Positions 8,125 through 17,830 of a stretch of 64,000 nt of DNA are shown piece by piece. The notes beneath the pieces are model-generated. The model was not told the DNA's origin. It saw nothing but the letters and a program-made list of their open reading frames with translations, and made no database searches. Each line of letters starts with the position of its first letter. Position 1 is the first letter of the stretch. The DNA comes from JAPLDB01 sp038230515 (GTDB lineage Bacteria > Bacteroidota > Bacteroidia > AKYH767-A > 2013-40CM-41-45). Both the position numbers and the translations under genes were made by a program. Location of the stretch: NCBI GenBank assembly GCA_038230515.1, contig JBBRND010000019.1:26725-90724 (forward strand), given 5' to 3'.

Positions 8125-8478
8125 ATGAACCCGGTTAAACCCGCCTCATGGAAAGCAAAATTATTTTTTGTGATGATGTTTTCCTTCATCGCATCAAAAA
8201 CTCTTGCTCAAGATATAAAAGATGTAAACGCACGTTCGCCCAAAACCGTGCCCATGAGCCACATGGAGAAAAAAGCATTGAAGAAAAAAGATGCACAGAA
8301 GGCACTTGCCGATAAAGCAATCGCAAAAGGGATAAAGCGCCACGAAAAATTACAAACAAGAGCTGTGCGCAAGCGCATGAGGCAAAGCAAACAAACCGCT
8401 TCGCAAAACAACGAACACAAAAAAGAATTTTTTCTGAAGCGTTGGTTTCGCAGAAAACAAAAAACCAAGAGCAAGTAA
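8125..8478 (+). CDS. Small exported lysine/arginine-rich protein
   Basis: No family recognised. The 117-residue product begins with a hydrophobic segment ending in a plausible signal cleavage site (MMFSFIASKTLAQD) and is then very basic: about a third of residues 45-117 are Lys or Arg (KKALKKKDAQ, FFLKRWFRRKQK). Such short basic periplasmic proteins are frequent in Bacteroidota without known role. It follows the metal-binding lipoprotein by 40 bases in the same direction and may be co-transcribed. The reading is supported mainly by the signal peptide and composition. Confidence 0.55.
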   Translation: MNPVKPASWKAKLFFVMMFSFIASKTLAQDIKDVNARSPKTVPMSHMEKKALKKKDAQKALADKAIAKGIKRHEKLQTRAVRKRMRQSKQTASQNNEHKKEFFLKRWFRRKQKTKSK

Positions 8479-8640
8479 CATAATGCTTGCAGCAAATGTC
8501 TGTTTCCGACAGCAGAATTCCCACAAGATTTTGCTGCTTCACACCCCGATTTCTTTTTCATTACCGAAACAAAAAATACCTTTTCAAGTAAACCTTCTAT
8601 CTTAATCCGTCACCACCAACCAAGAATAGAATTGCTCAAC

Positions 8641-9408
8641 ATGAATTTTAAATCCATCAAAGCAGCACTACTTTCTCTCGTAGTTTCGGCACTATTTTCG
8701 TCCTGCCTGCCCCAGCAGCGAATCACCTACTTCCAGCAGAAGGATGCCACCAGAGATGCTTACCCCGTTGACACAACATACCATGCCATTATTCAAACAA
8801 ATGACATCCTCACCATTTACGTTGCCAGTTTAAGTGCCGAAACAGCAAGCTATTTTAATTTTTCTGATAAGGTTGACGATGTAAACTCCCTCGCCAATGG
8901 ATACATTGTAGATTTTCAGGGAAACATTCAGATGCCTTTAGTAGGAAATGTGCATGTAGCCAACCTCACCACACGTGCAGCCCGAGATACGGTGATTAAG
9001 AGATTGGAAAAATACCTTGTAAACCCATCAGTAAAACTAAACATCCGCAATTTCCGGGTAACCGTGTTAGGAGAAGTATTACGACCGGGAGTTTATCCCG
9101 TTCAGAACGAAAAGCTAACCATCACCGAAGCCCTCGGCTTAGCCGGTGATCTCACTCAGTACGGCTACCGCGAAAATGTAATGGTAGTTCGCGAGTCAAA
9201 CGGAAGAAAAGAATTTGGATTGGTAGACCTCACCTCCCGCGAGCTGTTTATCTCGCCCTATTACAACCTTCATGCAAACGATGTAGTTTATGTAGAGCCC
9301 AATAAGCGCAAACGATTCCTTGTCGAAAACTGGTACCGGGTTGTTCCTGCAATAGCGGCAAGCGTTTCAGCCATGTATATCGTGTTTCAGCTATCACGAG
9401 GAAAATAA
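8641..9408 (+). CDS. Polysaccharide export outer-membrane lipoprotein (Wza-type)
   Basis: First gene of the surface-polysaccharide locus. The product is 255 residues with a lipoprotein signal (ALLSLVVSALFSSC). It has the polysaccharide export domain (YHAIIQTNDILTIYVAS ... GYIVDFQGNIQMPLVGNV) followed by a SLBB-type segment (VTVLGEVLRPGVYPV) and a C-terminal membrane stretch (VVPAIAASVSAMYIVF). Family members form the outer-membrane channel for capsule or exopolysaccharide. ATG 8641 is chosen over the TTG at 8632. The tyrosine-kinase/chain-length gene follows 24 bases later, its standard partner. Confidence 0.92.
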   Translation: MNFKSIKAALLSLVVSALFSSCLPQQRITYFQQKDATRDAYPVDTTYHAIIQTNDILTIYVASLSAETASYFNFSDKVDDVNSLANGYIVDFQGNIQMPLVGNVHVANLTTRAARDTVIKRLEKYLVNPSVKLNIRNFRVTVLGEVLRPGVYPVQNEKLTITEALGLAGDLTQYGYRENVMVVRESNGRKEFGLVDLTSRELFISPYYNLHANDVVYVEPNKRKRFLVENWYRVVPAIAASVSAMYIVFQLSRGK

Positions 9409-9432
9409 TTCAACCTAACAACTCCCGCTTCA

Positions 9433-11865
9433 ATGAGTACTCAGCAAACAAATGAAACTCCTAACATGAGAGAGCAGTCGGTTGAAGAACCCGACTTCAA
9501 CCTGAAGAGATTCTTCTTCAATTTCATTATAAGATATTGGTACCTGTATGTTCTCTCCATCGGTATTGCACTTACGGGTGCCTATTATTACAACTGGTAC
9601 ACAACTCCTGTTTACAATGCCTCCGCTTTAGTCATCATCAAAGAGAATAAAGGAGCAACCGATGCCACAGACATCCTTAAACAGTTAGACGACTTCTCTA
9701 CCGATCGAAATATTCAAAACCAGATTGAAGTACTCAAGTCGCGAACCCTCATTTCCAAAACACTTGATAACCTCGACTTCGATGTTTCTTACTCCTTTAA
9801 AGGTCATTTGAAGCTAACCGAAAGATATAAGCAATGCCCCTTCGATGTTCGAAACGATTCATTGAAATTTTTCGCTTACAACTCTCCGTTAAAAATAAGA
9901 ATCCTGGACGAAAATAAATTTCAGATTAGCTATTTCAATGTCCGCGAGGAAAAAGAAGTAACAGCCAACTATCGTTTTGGCGAGCGCTTCTCAAATCTGC
10001 TAGGAACCCTGCATGTTGATAAGCGTGATAACTTTCCGAACATCTCTTTTGACGATCCCACCTATGAAAAGCGGGATTATGTTGTAAGGTTTAATTCTCA
10101 CGAAGCACTCGTTGAGAAATATTCCAAGCTGCTTGATGTAGAAATGACCAATAAGCAGGCATCTATCCTCAAGCTAACCCTTGAAGATAATGTTCCTGAA
10201 AAAGCAATTGACTTTCTGAACAAGCTGATGGAAGTATGGATGCAAAGCAGCATTGATGAAAAGAACGAAATTGCAAGAAACTCCCTCAACTTTATTGATG
10301 AACAACTTGCGATCATCTCAAAAGATTTGAATGAAGCCGAAGGAAATTATGAAAAATTTCGTACTGAGAAAGGAGTTACAGACATTCACTCCGAAGCAGA
10401 TTCTTATTTAGCAAGCGCAAAAACATTTGACGATCAGGTAGCGCAAATAAACCTGAAACTTAGCTTTCTTAGTTCTATGGAGCAATACGTGAAAGAAGGA
10501 AAAAACCTGCGCAACCTTTCTCCTGCAAGTTTAGGCATCGAAGACGAATTGCTATTGAAACTTATTTCTCAATTGAACGACCTGTACATTAACCGCGATC
10601 GTCTGGCAGTAGGAGCCACTCCTGATAATCCTTCATACATTGGAAATAATGCAGCAATAGAAAGCGCTAAAAGCAATTTGATAGAGACCATCAACAATAT
10701 TAAAAACGGTTTAACCGCCTCACGCGCTTCTGCCTTTTCACAACTCGGTCGAGTAGAAGGAAAAATAAGAACTCTTCCCGGGGCTCAGCGTGAAGCAATA
10801 AATATTGAAAGGCAGGTAAGCTTAAACACGGGTCTTTTCACCTACCTTTCTCAGAAGCATGCTGAGACGGCAATAATTCTTGCATCCACTACTTCAGATA
10901 GCAGAGTAGTAGATAAAGCGAATGCTTCTTTTAAACCAATCCGCCCTGTTAAGGGGCAGGTTTTTGCCATCGCTATTATTTTCGGATTGTTAGTGCCAGC
11001 CCTCTTCGCCTATTTCCGCGATATTCTCGATGACCGTATCAAAGACCGCACGAGTTTAGAAACAAGTACACGTATTCCATTACTTGGAATAGTTGGTTTA
11101 AGCGGCTCATCAGCAGAACTTGTTGTAAAAGATAATCCCCGCTCTCAAATCACAGAGGCATTTCGTTCGGTTCGAACCAATTTACAATACTTCAATACGG
11201 ATCAGAATAAATGCAATACAGTTTTAATTACATCCTCCGTAAGTTCAGAAGGGAAAAGTTTTTGCGCAGTTAATCTTGCCGGCATTCTTGCTTTATCAGG
11301 AAAAAGAACGGCATTACTTGGCTTCGATTTACGCAAACCCAAACCCCCCGAACGGTTCGCTCTTAAAAGCGAAGTTGGGATAAGTAATTATTTAATTGGC
11401 GCCACACCTATTGAAGACATCATCCAAAAATCGAGTCTTCTTAATCTTGATTTCGTACTAAGCGGTCCCAAACCGCCCAACCCTTCAGAGTTATTAATGA
11501 GCGATAAAGTAGATGAAATTTTTGCTTATTTAAAAGAGCATTATGATTATTTGATTATTGACTCTCCCCCTGTAGGTCTAATTACGGATGCATTAGTACT
11601 TGATAAATATGCGAACTCACTGATCTATGTAGTACGTCAAAATGTTACTCGAAAACACCATCTGGATATTATAAATAACCTCTACTACGATGGAAAATTA
11701 AAAAATGTAAGTATCCTTCTTAACGCTGTAAAAAGCGGATCCTTACCTTATGGTTATGGCTACGGTTATGGCTACGGTTACGGTTACGGCTACGGTTATT
11801 ATGACGATGATGATTCCAAAGAGAAAAAGAAATCAAAAAGAAAAAAAGACAAGGAAGAAACTTGA
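9433..11865 (+). CDS. Polysaccharide chain-length determinant / tyrosine autokinase (Wzc-type)
   Basis: An 810-residue inner-membrane protein pairing a Wzz chain-length domain (membrane helix at about 32-50, periplasmic coiled coils, second helix at about 515-530) with a cytoplasmic BY-kinase. Walker A SSVSSEGKS lies near residue 600, Walker A' LLGFDLRKPK follows, and Walker B is YLIIDSPPVG near 715. The C-terminus is a run of alternating Gly-Tyr (residues about 772-789) followed by acidic and then Lys-rich residues; this is the tyrosine cluster that is autophosphorylated in the family. It works with the Wza-type protein to control polymer length and export. Confidence 0.93.
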   Translation: MSTQQTNETPNMREQSVEEPDFNLKRFFFNFIIRYWYLYVLSIGIALTGAYYYNWYTTPVYNASALVIIKENKGATDATDILKQLDDFSTDRNIQNQIEVLKSRTLISKTLDNLDFDVSYSFKGHLKLTERYKQCPFDVRNDSLKFFAYNSPLKIRILDENKFQISYFNVREEKEVTANYRFGERFSNLLGTLHVDKRDNFPNISFDDPTYEKRDYVVRFNSHEALVEKYSKLLDVEMTNKQASILKLTLEDNVPEKAIDFLNKLMEVWMQSSIDEKNEIARNSLNFIDEQLAIISKDLNEAEGNYEKFRTEKGVTDIHSEADSYLASAKTFDDQVAQINLKLSFLSSMEQYVKEGKNLRNLSPASLGIEDELLLKLISQLNDLYINRDRLAVGATPDNPSYIGNNAAIESAKSNLIETINNIKNGLTASRASAFSQLGRVEGKIRTLPGAQREAINIERQVSLNTGLFTYLSQKHAETAIILASTTSDSRVVDKANASFKPIRPVKGQVFAIAIIFGLLVPALFAYFRDILDDRIKDRTSLETSTRIPLLGIVGLSGSSAELVVKDNPRSQITEAFRSVRTNLQYFNTDQNKCNTVLITSSVSSEGKSFCAVNLAGILALSGKRTALLGFDLRKPKPPERFALKSEVGISNYLIGATPIEDIIQKSSLLNLDFVLSGPKPPNPSELLMSDKVDEIFAYLKEHYDYLIIDSPPVGLITDALVLDKYANSLIYVVRQNVTRKHHLDIINNLYYDGKLKNVSILLNAVKSGSLPYGYGYGYGYGYGYGYGYYDDDDSKEKKKSKRKKDKEET

Positions 11866-11946
11866 TCTTTTAGGTTCAAGATCATCGTTAAGCGTGATCA
11901 GAAATTTTTTCCTGTTGCCGGTTAACGATTATCTGTTTGTAGATTA

Positions 11947-13275
11947 ATGAAATTCCTAAAAAAGAGATTGGATGGGCAAAGCAAGCAACTGATCAAAAAC
12001 AGTTCTTGGGTTTTTCTATCTAATATGATTGGGGCAGGATTCGGCTTTCTACGATCCATCGCTATTGCTCGCGGCTTAGGTGCTGAAATCTTTGGATCCT
12101 ATGCCATGGTGCTTGCCTTCGTGGGATTAGTTCAGGAATTCATAAACCTTAATCTTGGAACCGCAATCATAAAATTTGGTGCTGGCTTTGTGGCACAAAA
12201 TCGCCTCGATAAATTAACGGTAATGATCAGGCGATCTATCAACCTTAGTTTCATCATGTGTGGGTTGTCAGTACTCATTGTAGCGTTGCTTACTACATTT
12301 TCGTATAATACATTTATTAGGAAACCAGACCTCCAATGGTTTGTTATTGCATTTGCATTAGCAGCGAGTGTTCAGTATTTCAACCTCATTACAGCTTCAG
12401 TACTCCGGCTTTTTTTTAAGTTCAAACTGAATTCAATTATCCAGATTATCCTGGATGTTATTGAAACAGGAGTCGTGGTGGTAGCTGTTCTTTTGTATCC
12501 GCAAAATATTAGTATGTTTTTTGTTGCGGCAATTGTTACGCGCTTTTTAAATGGATTTATCTGTAATCTGATTGGTTTTTGGGAAATTCGAAAGGAACTG
12601 TGGATTCATCGTCATGCTTCAAAAGAATTAATAGTGGAAGAAGAAGGGCAGATCAGAAAATTCATCATCAATAACTCAATTGGAGGTACACTCAAAGCGT
12701 TTATTCAACAAGGCGATGTGTTACTACTAGGAACACTATCAAGCGCAGTATTGGTCGGATATTATTCTGTAGCTAAAAAATTAGCTTACTCAATACTTAC
12801 TCTTACAGATCCATTTGTGAACTCCATTTATCCGCAACTGTCTAAACTTGTTGCCGAAAGGCGAATTGCAGAATTAAAAAAGATGCTTTTCAAGATTTCT
12901 AAGTTAGCTGCAGGCCCCTCGGTTGTATTTTTGGTTATTTGTTTATTGATGAAGTCGTGGATCATAAAGACAGTCTTTGGAGTCGAGTATGAACCTGCAG
13001 CTTTTCCATTTTTCTTTCTTGTTATTAATGCAGTAATTGGATCTCTTGCTTTCTGGACACTTCCGCTTGTTCTTAGTCTGGGCTTGGTTCAACTGCGCTT
13101 AAAGACATACATCTCAATGATCGTAGTTGGATTTTTGACAGCATGGATTCTCATTCCTCAAATGCAGGCATCCGGAATGGCTGTTGCAGTAGTGTTCATG
13201 ACTATTATTAGTGAAATTATATTTATCAGCTCCTCATTTTCATATATGAGAAAATTTGCGCCAGTTTCTGTTTAG
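11947..13275 (+). CDS. Oligosaccharide flippase (Wzx/MATE-like, polysaccharide biosynthesis protein)
   Basis: A 442-residue polytopic membrane protein with about 12-14 hydrophobic segments. It opens in the family style (NSSWVFLSNMIGAGFGFLRSIAIARGLG). It is placed in the MOP superfamily and would flip undecaprenyl-linked repeat units to the periplasm. It follows the autokinase by 81 bases, with the stop of one and ATG of the next in an AT-rich gap. No polymerase (Wzy) is adjacent; a candidate lies at 48377. Confidence 0.88.
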   Translation: MKFLKKRLDGQSKQLIKNSSWVFLSNMIGAGFGFLRSIAIARGLGAEIFGSYAMVLAFVGLVQEFINLNLGTAIIKFGAGFVAQNRLDKLTVMIRRSINLSFIMCGLSVLIVALLTTFSYNTFIRKPDLQWFVIAFALAASVQYFNLITASVLRLFFKFKLNSIIQIILDVIETGVVVVAVLLYPQNISMFFVAAIVTRFLNGFICNLIGFWEIRKELWIHRHASKELIVEEEGQIRKFIINNSIGGTLKAFIQQGDVLLLGTLSSAVLVGYYSVAKKLAYSILTLTDPFVNSIYPQLSKLVAERRIAELKKMLFKISKLAAGPSVVFLVICLLMKSWIIKTVFGVEYEPAAFPFFFLVINAVIGSLAFWTLPLVLSLGLVQLRLKTYISMIVVGFLTAWILIPQMQASGMAVAVVFMTIISEIIFISSSFSYMRKFAPVSV

Positions 13276-13476
13276 ATTTTTTTAAGTTATTGCGTTTCTT
13301 ATCAAGGATTCAAATTTTATTATTATTCGCTTGTAATCTTTCAATTTGCTATAAAAAAACCGTTCATCGTTATTCCTTATTCAGCGAAGCAATGACTTTT
13401 AAAAATTATTCAATACTATCGATGGAAAACCTAACTTGAAGGTGAAAAGAACGAGGCGATTGAAGTTAGTTCGCAA

Positions 13477-14226
13477 TCATTTATGCGCAACATAATCATG
13501 AGAATTTTTAATGTGATAACAGTTTTCAAATTCAATCTCACTTAGCTCATGATTTCCATGAAGAAATGTTTCCAGGGTATAAAGTTTGTAATTTAATTTC
13601 TTAACTAAGAAATCATAAACCTGGGTAGAGTTAGTGCCGTAAGACTCGCTTAGTCCCTTCGCGTGCTCGAATATAATTATCGGATTATTTTTTTTTAGCG
13701 TTTCATAAGCTCCTTCAAAAACAGAATACTCGTTACCTTCCACATCTATCTTGATAATGTCAGGGCTATAACCTAACGACAAAACACTGTCCAATTTCCT
13801 TACTTCTACATCAATTTCAAGTACTTCTTTTTTTTTGCTCTTTGGATATTCAGTTAATTTTAAACCGCTGTACCCCGGAAAATTTTGAATGAAATTAAAC
13901 TTAGCAGTTCCATCATAATTAGAAATTGCCAAATTTTTTAAAAAAATATTTTTGGACCCTTTATACTGTTCATGTAAAGGGTTAAAGGAAGATGGAATCG
14001 GTTCAAAGGCATAATGGATTCCATTTGGCGCTAACCTATTCATGTGCTTAAAAATGCTGCCTTTGCTTGCACCTATATCAATACAGTTAGAGTTTTTTCT
14101 TATATGCTTCAAAAAAATCAAAATCAATGATTGATTTGCAATAACTGAATTGTTTTTAGAAAAAGATTTCAAAAGATACCTTACAGGATATTCAAGAAAG
14201 GAAGACTGGATAATTGACCTCAGCAT
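13477..14226 (-). CDS. FkbM family methyltransferase
   Basis: A 249-residue SAM-dependent methyltransferase of the FkbM type, which usually O-methylates sugars or natural products. The SAM site is CIDIGASKGSIFKHM (about residues 54-68), with YAFEPIPSSF next and the family's LDSVL...PDIIKIDVEGNEYSVFEGA in the second half. It is the only gene of the polysaccharide block read from the minus strand, between the flippase and the aminotransferase, with 200 bases of gene-free DNA on each side. That placement suggests an independent insertion with its own promoter. Confidence 0.9.
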   Translation of the reverse strand: MLRSIIQSSFLEYPVRYLLKSFSKNNSVIANQSLILIFLKHIRKNSNCIDIGASKGSIFKHMNRLAPNGIHYAFEPIPSSFNPLHEQYKGSKNIFLKNLAISNYDGTAKFNFIQNFPGYSGLKLTEYPKSKKKEVLEIDVEVRKLDSVLSLGYSPDIIKIDVEGNEYSVFEGAYETLKKNNPIIIFEHAKGLSESYGTNSTQVYDFLVKKLNYKLYTLETFLHGNHELSEIEFENCYHIKNSHDYVAHK

Positions 14227-14433
14227 ATTTTGTAGTTAGTTTACCCTGATAATGAATAATGGGCGAGTGGACTATCTAACGTATTTAACTGAAAAAAGAT
14301 TCTTTGTATTGATTTCAGTAACTTTTACGGAAAAAAAAAGTTAGAGAATACCCCAAAAGATCTAATAGGGAGTTGAAAATTTTATTGGTCGGGAAATTGC
14401 TTACCTCTTACTTTTGATGATCACAAAGACAAA

Positions 14434-15525
14434 ATGATTCCCATTTACCAACCTTATCTTCCTAAAGAAGCATTGCGCTATGCGCACGATGCACTTGATA
14501 GCACTTGGATTTCATCGCAAGGCCCTTACATTGCAAAAGCAACGGAACAAATGCGTGAGAAAGTGCAATGCAAACACGTTATTCTTATCAATAATGGAAC
14601 CTGCGCCACTCATATGCTTGCATTGGCGTTGCAGTTTAAATATCCGCGCATTAATAAAATTATTGTACCGGCAAATGTATACGTTGCAGCATGGAACAGT
14701 TTCCTCTTCACAGGTCATTTTGATTTCGAAGTATTGGATGCTGACTTAAATACATGGAATATTGATCACTCCAAAATCTCGGATTATGATTTTAAAACAG
14801 CATTGCTTGTTGTTCATAACTTAGGCAACATAATCAATGTACCGGATTTGAAAAAGAAACATCCGGATCTAGTAATGGTTGAAGATGCTTGCGAAGGGCT
14901 TTTTGGAAAATACAATAATAATTTTGCAGGTACTCAATCTTTACTCTCCTCTATTTCTTTTTTTGGAAATAAATCCATTACTACTGGAGAGGGAGGGGCT
15001 GTATTTACAAACGATACAGATCTTTTTGAATATCTCAACTCAATAAAATCGCAAGGACAATCAACAACAAGATATCTTCACGACAAACTTGGCTACAATT
15101 ATCGTATGACTAACATTCAGGCAGCGTTACTTTGCGGGCAATTAGAAATGGCTACTCGTATCAGGGAAATGAAGCATGAATTGTTTGAACTCTATCGAAA
15201 GGAATTTTCAGTTGTTGACGAAATCAGTTTCCAAAAAATAGAACAAGGAACAGAACATGCGGAATGGATGTTTGCAATTCGACTCAATAATTTTGATCTT
15301 ACTCAAAAAGAAAAAATTGAAAAATATTTACATGACAACGGAATAGAATCGCGGCCAATGTTCTACCCGATTTACCGCCATTCTCATCTTTCGAGTTTTA
15401 ATACACCAGCACCAAATGCAGTAACGTTGAACGAGCAATGTGTAATGTTGCCGAGTTATCCTGAATTAAAAAAAGAGGAGGTTATGTATATTTGTAATAA
15501 GATAAAGAGTTTTTTAAGGAGCTAA
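14434..15525 (+). CDS. DegT/DnrJ/EryC1 sugar aminotransferase
   Basis: A 363-residue PLP enzyme of the sugar aminotransferase family (perosamine/bacillosamine type). It has the characteristic opening IPIYQPYLPKEA, NNGTCATHMLALAL for phosphate binding, VEDACEGLFG with the pyridine-contacting aspartate, and FFGNKSITTGEGG, where Lys180 should form the Schiff base. The product would be a 4-amino-deoxy sugar nucleotide for the polymer; the exact sugar cannot be read from sequence. No dehydratase gene is adjacent, so its keto-sugar substrate must come from elsewhere. The next glycosyltransferase starts 5 bases after the stop. Confidence 0.9.
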   Translation: MIPIYQPYLPKEALRYAHDALDSTWISSQGPYIAKATEQMREKVQCKHVILINNGTCATHMLALALQFKYPRINKIIVPANVYVAAWNSFLFTGHFDFEVLDADLNTWNIDHSKISDYDFKTALLVVHNLGNIINVPDLKKKHPDLVMVEDACEGLFGKYNNNFAGTQSLLSSISFFGNKSITTGEGGAVFTNDTDLFEYLNSIKSQGQSTTRYLHDKLGYNYRMTNIQAALLCGQLEMATRIREMKHELFELYRKEFSVVDEISFQKIEQGTEHAEWMFAIRLNNFDLTQKEKIEKYLHDNGIESRPMFYPIYRHSHLSSFNTPAPNAVTLNEQCVMLPSYPELKKEEVMYICNKIKSFLRS

Positions 15526-15530
15526 TTGAT

Positions 15531-16718
15531 ATGATTGATCCAAAGTTGAAGATTTATTTTTTTTCTCCTTTTTGTATAAAACGAAACACAACCAATCGCA
15601 TTTTTGATATGCGCATGTGCGATGCAATTGTAGGACATGGCGTGCCAGTTACCGTTGTATATTCTTATCTGTACATGAAAGAAAATCAACCAGAGAAAGA
15701 ATTGTTTCGTGCCTACGGCCTTGATCACACATTTAATTTACGGATGCAATATACCCCCTTGCATGAAAAGACTCCTTCATCGCTTCGTTTTATTGTTCAG
15801 CTTATCTCATTTTTTATTTCTACACTTCGCATCATGCTTGAAAACGTGGGAAGATTAAATCATACAGTAATTATTACCCGCGAAGTAGCCGTTGCATTCC
15901 CGCCATTGTTTATAAAAAAAATATTGGGTCCATTGGCACCTTTTAAAGTGATTCCTCATCTTGATGAAGTAAAGAATTATAAAATGAAGCGGTGGGCTTA
16001 CAGGCATGTGAATGGAATTCTTCCTGTGGTTTCTTCTGTGAAGCAAATATTGATGAAAGAGGAGGGAATTTCGGAAGAAAAATTTTGTGTTATGTATGCA
16101 CCAGTCATCAATTTCTCAAAAACGGATTGTAGCAAGGAAGAAGCACGAAAAAAAATTAAATACGATTCCTCTGTCCCGCTTATAGTTTATACAGGCAAGA
16201 TTGGAAGAGGAAATGTAGAGCTAGAGTATATTCTTGAAACAGCCAAATTGCTTCCACAATACAATTTTATGTTTACGGGTGGAAGGGATGCAAGCGTAAA
16301 ATATTTTCGTGAGTGGTGTGAAAAAAATCAACTAGGCAATACAACATTCACGGGATTCTTTGATAATGTTTCACAGGTAAGATATTATCAACTTGCGGCC
16401 GATGTGTTGGTGAGTTATTACAACACAAAAGATCATATGGTGGATTTTAATTACCCTCAGAAGTTGCAAGAATATATTTCGACAAAGAATCCTTGTGTAA
16501 CCCCCGACTTTGCTGCCACTCGGGACGTGATAACAAGTGAAAATGTTTTTTTTGTTGAGCCAGATAATCCAATTGCTTTAGCGGAGGGGATTAAGGATGC
16601 TGTACAGAACAAGGAGTTAGCCAAGAAAAAAGCAGCTGCTGCATTCGAAGCTTCCAAAAAAGTTACATTTGAATCAAGAACCACCGAGTTTCTTGAATTT
16701 TTTTCTCGACTGAAATGA
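15531..16718 (+). CDS. Glycosyltransferase, group 1 (GT4-like)
   Basis: A 395-residue cytoplasmic glycosyltransferase with the GT-B layout. The C-terminal half carries PLIVYTGKIGRGNVELEYIL, the TFTGFFDNVSQVRYYQLAADVLVSYY segment and KLQEYISTKNPCVTPD, equivalent to the sugar-nucleotide site of family 4. The N-terminal acceptor domain is divergent. It follows the aminotransferase by 5 bases, so the two are almost certainly co-transcribed and translated together. Acceptor and donor are unknown. Confidence 0.85.
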   Translation: MIDPKLKIYFFSPFCIKRNTTNRIFDMRMCDAIVGHGVPVTVVYSYLYMKENQPEKELFRAYGLDHTFNLRMQYTPLHEKTPSSLRFIVQLISFFISTLRIMLENVGRLNHTVIITREVAVAFPPLFIKKILGPLAPFKVIPHLDEVKNYKMKRWAYRHVNGILPVVSSVKQILMKEEGISEEKFCVMYAPVINFSKTDCSKEEARKKIKYDSSVPLIVYTGKIGRGNVELEYILETAKLLPQYNFMFTGGRDASVKYFREWCEKNQLGNTTFTGFFDNVSQVRYYQLAADVLVSYYNTKDHMVDFNYPQKLQEYISTKNPCVTPDFAATRDVITSENVFFVEPDNPIALAEGIKDAVQNKELAKKKAAAAFEASKKVTFESRTTEFLEFFSRLK

Positions 16719-16748
16719 CTTTGCAAGTAAATTTGTTTTTAGAAATTT

Positions 16749-17768
16749 ATGAGCGCTGAAGAGTTCAGAATTTATTTGTCAAAATATTTCCGAGACGGGT
16801 GTTTGAAAAAATCTGATAAACTTGTTTCTCTGATTTTCCCCTATCTCCCATTCAGATTGAATGCAAAAAAAATGGCAAAAAATTTTAAAAAGCTTTCATT
16901 TAATTCTGAAGTATTTAGCGAAATTGAAATTAAAATTGAAGGATATGCGGGAGACAATGTTTTTGCAAAAAAAATTTCCCGGTTCCTCCATGGTGAAATT
17001 GGTGATAAGTTAATAGGTGCGTATGTTCATGGAAGTATAGGTACAGGTGAAGAAATTTCTTACAGCGATTTTGATGGACTGGTCATTATCCGGAACAAGG
17101 TGATTAAAAGTCCGCGAGAATTAGGGGAGGTCGCAATTGCCCTGAAGCAGTCAGAAGAAATCATTTATGAAATGGATAAATTGCAACATCATGGATGGTT
17201 TGTAATTGCCGAAAATGAATTGCTCGATTTTCCGGAATATTATTTTCCGCATGATTTGTTTAGTTACAGCAAATGCTTGTTCGGTGAGAAAGATATCGCT
17301 ATTAAACTGCGCACTTCCGGTTATCAGCATCAATTTCAAAACTCGTTCCGGAACCTCTCTCTAAGTATTTTGAAAAAATTAGAAAGCAGAAGGTTTTTAG
17401 ATAATTATTATTTTTTTAAAAATCTTTTGAGCGAATTTATGCTGCTGCCTTCAATGTATATCCAGGCAAAGACCGGGAAGGGAATTTTTAAGAAGAATAG
17501 TTTTAAGAAGGTAAGTGATGAAATTGGAGATCAATATTTGGTGATGAATGAAGTTTCATTAATGAGGCAGAACTGGAATTATATTGCCCCTACTCATTAC
17601 AAGATTCTTAACAAGATCAAACGCATTGTGTCAGCAAAATTATTTTCGGGAAAACTACCCGATGAATTGAAAATTAAATTTGATAGCAACATGATAAATC
17701 GAATGATATCTTTCGTAAAAGAATTAACATTTCGATTGGAGGAGCAGAATAAGATTGGGGTAAAATAA
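16749..17768 (+). CDS. Nucleotidyltransferase-fold protein
   Basis: A 339-residue protein with the pol-beta/minimal nucleotidyltransferase signature HGSIGTGEEISYSDFDGL near residues 95-112: the GS helix start followed by the D-x-D metal-binding pair (SDFD). The remainder is helical and basic and matches no family I can name. The motif suggests it transfers a nucleotidyl or related phospho group; its place among glycosyltransferases suggests a polymer decoration enzyme rather than an antibiotic resistance or toxin gene. A second protein with the same type of motif is at 19594. It starts 30 bases after the preceding glycosyltransferase. Confidence 0.7.
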   Translation: MSAEEFRIYLSKYFRDGCLKKSDKLVSLIFPYLPFRLNAKKMAKNFKKLSFNSEVFSEIEIKIEGYAGDNVFAKKISRFLHGEIGDKLIGAYVHGSIGTGEEISYSDFDGLVIIRNKVIKSPRELGEVAIALKQSEEIIYEMDKLQHHGWFVIAENELLDFPEYYFPHDLFSYSKCLFGEKDIAIKLRTSGYQHQFQNSFRNLSLSILKKLESRRFLDNYYFFKNLLSEFMLLPSMYIQAKTGKGIFKKNSFKKVSDEIGDQYLVMNEVSLMRQNWNYIAPTHYKILNKIKRIVSAKLFSGKLPDELKIKFDSNMINRMISFVKELTFRLEEQNKIGVK

Positions 17769-17830
17769 CGGACTCCCTTCTTAAACTTTTTCCAAAAAAC
17801 GGAGTACAATGAGCATTAACAATCAATGAA

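Noticed and set aside
8186..8561. Two overlapping minus-strand frames of about 118 codons
   Set aside because: They oppose the basic exported protein gene. Their Cys/Leu/Phe-rich composition is what the reverse of Lys/Arg-rich codons gives.
11750..11947. 65-codon frame at the end of the autokinase gene
   Set aside because: It is an out-of-frame reading of the Gly-Tyr coding repeats (Met-Ala-Thr-Val runs) inside a well-supported gene.
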